Source of the DNA: Duganella lactea
GTDB lineage: Bacteria; Pseudomonadota; Gammaproteobacteria; Burkholderiales; Burkholderiaceae_D
Assembly (NCBI RefSeq): GCF_009857505.1
Contig: NZ_WWCP01000002.1
Location: 248,001-312,000 of the forward strand
Length of the DNA stretch: 64,000 nt
Direction of reading: 5' to 3'
Shown: positions 60,859 to 64,000 of the stretch, piece after piece
Layout: every line of letters starts with the position of its first letter
Numbering within the stretch: position 1 is the first letter of the stretch
The notes under the pieces: generated by a model
The model's database searches: none
What the model was told of the DNA's origin: nothing
The model's input: the letters and a program-made list of their open reading frames with translations, nothing else
Position numbers and translations under genes: made by a program

Positions 60859-61688
60859 GCGAAGTGCTGGAAATGGAGCAGCCTGCCGAGACGCAGCGCA
60901 CGGTCGCCGCGCCAACATCGCAAGCAATCTCAGTAATCCCGACTACGCCTTTTGAGTTGGTCGCCCACGCGGCGGCGCGCGGCGCCTCGATGGACGAGCT
61001 GCGCGCCTTCATTGAACTGCAAGAGCGCCTGGAGGCGAATCAGGCTCGCAAGGCATACGTAGCCGCGATGGCCGAGTTCAAGCGCAGCCCGCCGCAAATT
61101 ATGAAGGATAAAGCCGTCGGGTACTACAACAAGGACGGCAGCTTCACCGGCTACCGGCACTCGACGCTGGGCGCGGTGTGCGGCGCCGTCGTCGAGGCGC
61201 TGGGCACACACGGCTTCTCGCATCGCTGGGACACCGAGCAACCGGACAGCGGCTTGGTCGCCGTCACCTGCTCGATCACCCATGCGATGGGTCACTGCGA
61301 AACGACGCGGATGGTTGCGCCTCCGGACAACTCGGGCAAGAAGAACGCGATTCAGCAAGTCGCTTCGACTATCACTTACCTACAGCGCTACACGCTGCTG
61401 GCGGCCTGCGGCCTTGCCACCAACGAGCAATTGGACGATGACGGGCGCGGCGGCCAGGACGAAGACGCGACCCGCGTCAGCTCCGCGCAAACCAACGACA
61501 GCGGCGCCACCGAGCAGGCAACTGGCCTTTCCCAGTACACACCGGAGCAGTTCGCCGAGAAGTCGCCGGAATGGCAAAAGCTGGTTCTGGACGGACGAAA
61601 AACTCCCGACGCCATGATCCGTTTCCTCAGCACCAAAGCATCGCTGTCGGAAGAACAGCAAAAGACCATCCGCTCCTGGGCGAAGTAA
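60846..61688 (+). CDS. ERF-family single-strand annealing protein
   Basis: The 280-residue protein has the ERF pattern: an N-terminal helical region, then YNKDGSFTGYRHSTLGAVCG, and the signature ASTITYLQRYTLLAACGL (near residue 180). It anneals complementary strands during phage recombination. The start may be 60846 or the ATG three codons later. It sits directly before a YqaJ-type nuclease, a usual nuclease-annealase pair, so the phage carries a Red-like system. Confidence 0.88.
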   Translation: MGSMSEVLEMEQPAETQRTVAAPTSQAISVIPTTPFELVAHAAARGASMDELRAFIELQERLEANQARKAYVAAMAEFKRSPPQIMKDKAVGYYNKDGSFTGYRHSTLGAVCGAVVEALGTHGFSHRWDTEQPDSGLVAVTCSITHAMGHCETTRMVAPPDNSGKKNAIQQVASTITYLQRYTLLAACGLATNEQLDDDGRGGQDEDATRVSSAQTNDSGATEQATGLSQYTPEQFAEKSPEWQKLVLDGRKTPDAMIRFLSTKASLSEEQQKTIRSWAK

Positions 61689-61714
61689 TCCCGGAACCAC
61701 AACAAGGAACCAAT

Positions 61715-63589
61715 ATGCAACGCGATCCAAACATCCACCGCGAGATTCATGACCTTCTGCCAGGTACGCCGGAATGGCACGCCTTCCGGGCCGACCACTA
61801 CGGTGCCAGCGAGGCGCCGGCCATGATCGGCTGCTCGCCATACAAAACCCGCACGGAGCTGATCCGCGAGCGCGCCACCGGCATTAAGCCCGAGGTCGAT
61901 GCCTTCGCACAGAAGCGATTCGACGATGGTCACAAGTTCGAAGCGCTGGCGCGCCCGCTGGCAGAGACCATCATCGGCATGGACCTGTATCCGGTCACCG
62001 CGTCGCTGGGCAAGATGTCGGCTTCGTTCGACGGCCTGACCATGTGCGAAACGGTCGTGTGGGAGCACAAGACCCTGAACGACCAGATCCGGGCCTGCGA
62101 GACCGCTGCCGATCTGCCGCTGGTCTACCGCGTGCAGATGGAACAGCAAGTCGGCATCGTCTCGGCCGAAAAAGCGCTGTTCTCGGCTACTCGCTGGGAC
62201 GATGCCGGCAACCTGCTGGAGGAAAAGCACATGTGGTACGCGCCGGACCTGGCGCTGCGCGCCAAGATCATTGCCGGATGGGAGCAGTTCGAGATCGACG
62301 TGGCGAACTACACGCCGGCCGAGCCGGAAGTGAAGCACGTCGCGGCGCCGGCACTCGCCCTACCCGCCTTGGTAATCCGCGCTCGCGGCGAAGTGGTCCA
62401 GAGCAACCTGCCAGCGTTCAAGGCTGGGGCAGAACAGTTCCTAGCCAACATTAAGACGGTACTCGAAACCGACGAAGACTTTATTGAAGCCGACCAGGCA
62501 GTCAAAGACTGCGAGAAGGCCGAGGCAAACATCGAGCAGGCCAAGAAAGCGGTTATCGCGGAAATGGCCAGCGTCGACGACGTGCTGCGCGTTGCGGATC
62601 AAGTGAAAGAGCTAATCCGTGCCCGTCGCCTAACGCTGACCAGTCTGATTGACGCGGAAAAGAAGAATCGCCGAGAAACCATCGTCAACGAAGGCAAGCG
62701 CGATTTCCTCGCGCACGTCGCGAAGTTGGATGCCGAGATTGCGCCGCTCCGCCTGCCGCACCAGGTGCCCGACTTCGCCGGCGCCGCCAAGGGCAAGCGC
62801 ACCATCAAGGGATTACAGGATGCGGTCAGCACCACGCTGGCAAACGGCAAGGTCGCCGCCAGCCAGACCGTCGCCGACATCCGCGCCAAGCTGGCATGGT
62901 TCAGCGCCAACGTGGGCGAGCATCGCGGCCTGTTTTCCGACCTGCAGCAGATCATCGTCAAGGCCAGTGAAGACTTCCAGTTGATCGTGACAAGCCGCAT
63001 CGATAAAAAGAAGGCCGACGACAAAGCCAAAGAAGATGCGCTGCGCGAGCAGATCGCTGCCCAGGAGCAGGCCAAGGCGGAAGCCGCCGCTGCTGCGAAG
63101 CTGGCCGCCGAGCGCCAGGCTGACGCTGACCGCGCCGCTGCTGCCGCGCAAGCCGAACGTGAGCGCGTCGCCGCAGCCGAAAAAGCCGAGCGCGACCGGG
63201 TCGCTGCCGCGACGAAGGCTCAGTTGGAACAAAAAGCAGCTGCGGCCGGCACCGCGCGCCAACACACCGTGGAATCCGCGCTGGCCGCTGCCAACCGTCT
63301 GGCAGCGCAGGACCGCGCCGGCACGCCGGCACCGGCCGCCAGCGGCAGCGCCGACGTGCAGCGCACCGCGAGCTTCTACAACGACCAGCCGCTGCGCGCC
63401 GCGCCGGTGCCGGCCGCCGCCACGACCTCGGACGGCCTGTTCGACGCCGCCGACCGCGAGACCCAACAGGATATCGAGTTCCTGACCTCGCTGGCAAGCG
63501 CCGCCGGCCTGCCGCTAGCCGTCCTGCTCGACCGCCTGGTCGTCATCGATATCGCAACCCTGCGCGCTGAACTGCGCGCCGCAGCATAA
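61715..63589 (+). CDS. YqaJ-type recombinase nuclease fused to a long coiled-coil (DUF1351-like) domain
   Basis: The 624-residue protein starts MQRDPNIHREIHDLLPGTPE after an AAGGAA site. The first 200 residues match YqaJ viral recombinase nucleases: GASEAPAMIGCSPYKTRTEL, the Asp in SFDGLT, the acidic-Lys pair in VVWEHKTL, and EQQVGI. From about residue 230 follow DUF1351-like helices and a long Ala/Lys/Glu/Gln coiled coil (about 430-540). The two parts are separate genes in some phages, so this is a fusion. It should resect DNA ends for the ERF annealase. Confidence 0.82.
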   Translation: MQRDPNIHREIHDLLPGTPEWHAFRADHYGASEAPAMIGCSPYKTRTELIRERATGIKPEVDAFAQKRFDDGHKFEALARPLAETIIGMDLYPVTASLGKMSASFDGLTMCETVVWEHKTLNDQIRACETAADLPLVYRVQMEQQVGIVSAEKALFSATRWDDAGNLLEEKHMWYAPDLALRAKIIAGWEQFEIDVANYTPAEPEVKHVAAPALALPALVIRARGEVVQSNLPAFKAGAEQFLANIKTVLETDEDFIEADQAVKDCEKAEANIEQAKKAVIAEMASVDDVLRVADQVKELIRARRLTLTSLIDAEKKNRRETIVNEGKRDFLAHVAKLDAEIAPLRLPHQVPDFAGAAKGKRTIKGLQDAVSTTLANGKVAASQTVADIRAKLAWFSANVGEHRGLFSDLQQIIVKASEDFQLIVTSRIDKKKADDKAKEDALREQIAAQEQAKAEAAAAAKLAAERQADADRAAAAAQAERERVAAAEKAERDRVAAATKAQLEQKAAAAGTARQHTVESALAAANRLAAQDRAGTPAPAASGSADVQRTASFYNDQPLRAAPVPAAATTSDGLFDAADRETQQDIEFLTSLASAAGLPLAVLLDRLVVIDIATLRAELRAAA

Positions 63590-63613
63590 CCAGCACCCAC
63601 AACGGAGAACACC

Positions 63614-64000
63614 ATGCACACCGCAAATTCCATCCCGCTGATGAAAGTCGCTTCCAGCAAGATTGCCGCCATCGGCCACGACGCCGCCACGAACACGCTG
63701 GCCGTCCAGTTCCTGAGCAAGGGCCAGCCGGGCAACGTTTATCACTACAGCGAATTTTCGTCCGCCGACTACGACGCATTCTCCGGCGCGGAGTCGATCG
63801 GCAAGCACTTCATCGCCCATATCCAACCGGCCAAGGACAAATATCCTTACGTGAACATGGGCGTGCCGTCGGCGGCGCAAGTGGCCGCTACGCCGGCACT
63901 GACCAAGGAGCTGCTGGCCGTGGCGCTACACGGCCGCGAATACCCATTCCTCTTGCCCCCGGAGGAGCAGGCGCTAGCCACAGCCGCTGGCCTGGTTGTG
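63614..64000 (+). CDS. KTSC-domain protein, cut by the window edge
   Basis: The first 129 residues start MHTANSIPLMKVASSKIAAI and contain GHDAATNTLAVQF and NVYHYSEFSSADYDAF, the KTSC domain pattern. The domain is common in phage replication or recombination operons; its role is not clear. The gene continues past the right end of the window. Confidence 0.7.
   Translation, partial: MHTANSIPLMKVASSKIAAIGHDAATNTLAVQFLSKGQPGNVYHYSEFSSADYDAFSGAESIGKHFIAHIQPAKDKYPYVNMGVPSAAQVAATPALTKELLAVALHGREYPFLLPPEEQALATAAGLVV

Larger units (their letters stand above)
8465..64000. mobile_element. Siphovirus-like prophage, right end outside the window
   Basis: A continuous phage gene set fills this interval: lysis, tail, head, packaging, replication, DNA modification, lysogeny switch and recombination. 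The left end lies somewhere in 8465-8828, and the integrase and right end are not in the window. The visible part is about 55.5 kb. Most structural genes look intact, so an inducible phage is plausible. The layout is lambda-like in principle, with divergent early operons around CI and Cro. Here the replication genes lie on the leftward arm and the recombination genes on the rightward arm. Confidence 0.92.

Overview
The window is high-GC DNA from a betaproteobacterium, most likely the Oxalobacteraceae (Massilia, Duganella or Janthinobacterium type). The basis is the style of guaB and guaA, the codon bias and the gene content; no database search was possible. About the first 8.4 kb is host chromosome. 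It holds a VirK/YbjX-family gene, then a leftward cluster with a degraded RND-efflux fragment, an MFS drug-type exporter and a frameshifted aldo/keto reductase. A LysR-type regulator is divergent from that cluster, and the guaB-guaA purine genes follow.

From about 8.5 kb to the right edge the window is one large prophage of a long-tailed (siphovirus-like) phage, cut off before its right end. No integrase is in view. The late block (8.8-35.5 kb) is read leftward. In order of transcription it has a phage metallopeptidase, small and large terminase, DUF4055-type portal, an SPP1 gp7-like head protein fused to a JAMM-like domain, scaffold, a P22-like coat protein, head-tail connectors, tail terminator, tail tube, a chaperone pair joined by a -1 frameshift signal (T TTT TTG), a 2087-residue tape measure, a tail-tip protein, a glycine-rich fibre, holin-like protein, GH19 endolysin, DUF6527 protein and a spanin pair. 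Stem-loops with T-runs separate several of these genes.

Between the late and early blocks (35.5-38.4 kb) lies an accessory, more AT-rich stretch. It has an ORF split by one TGA, two tRNA genes (Thr-CGU and Gly-UCC), two DUF2158/YodC-like genes and a secreted protein. The leftward early block (38.4-54.3 kb) carries a zinc-finger protein placed like a late antiterminator, a DnaC-like loader, a DUF1376 replication protein, a helicase-methyltransferase fusion, NinG, a DndC/PAPS-reductase-like enzyme and a C5-cytosine methyltransferase. That methyltransferase is split at its catalytic cysteine by a LAGLIDADG intein. A KilA-N protein and small regulators follow. Three small genes point the other way inside this block.

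The lysogeny switch is a YdaS-type Cro facing a LexA/S24-type CI repressor. Rightward from CI come four accessory genes, two of them with membrane anchors. A second early operon starts at 57.95 kb and carries small genes, an ERF annealing protein, a YqaJ nuclease fusion and a KTSC-domain protein cut by the window edge. The two early promoters have the same design: a palindrome TACACGNNTTGTGTA fills the 17-bp spacer between -35 and -10. This suggests that CI silences both arms through a common operator. The cro transcript appears to be leaderless.
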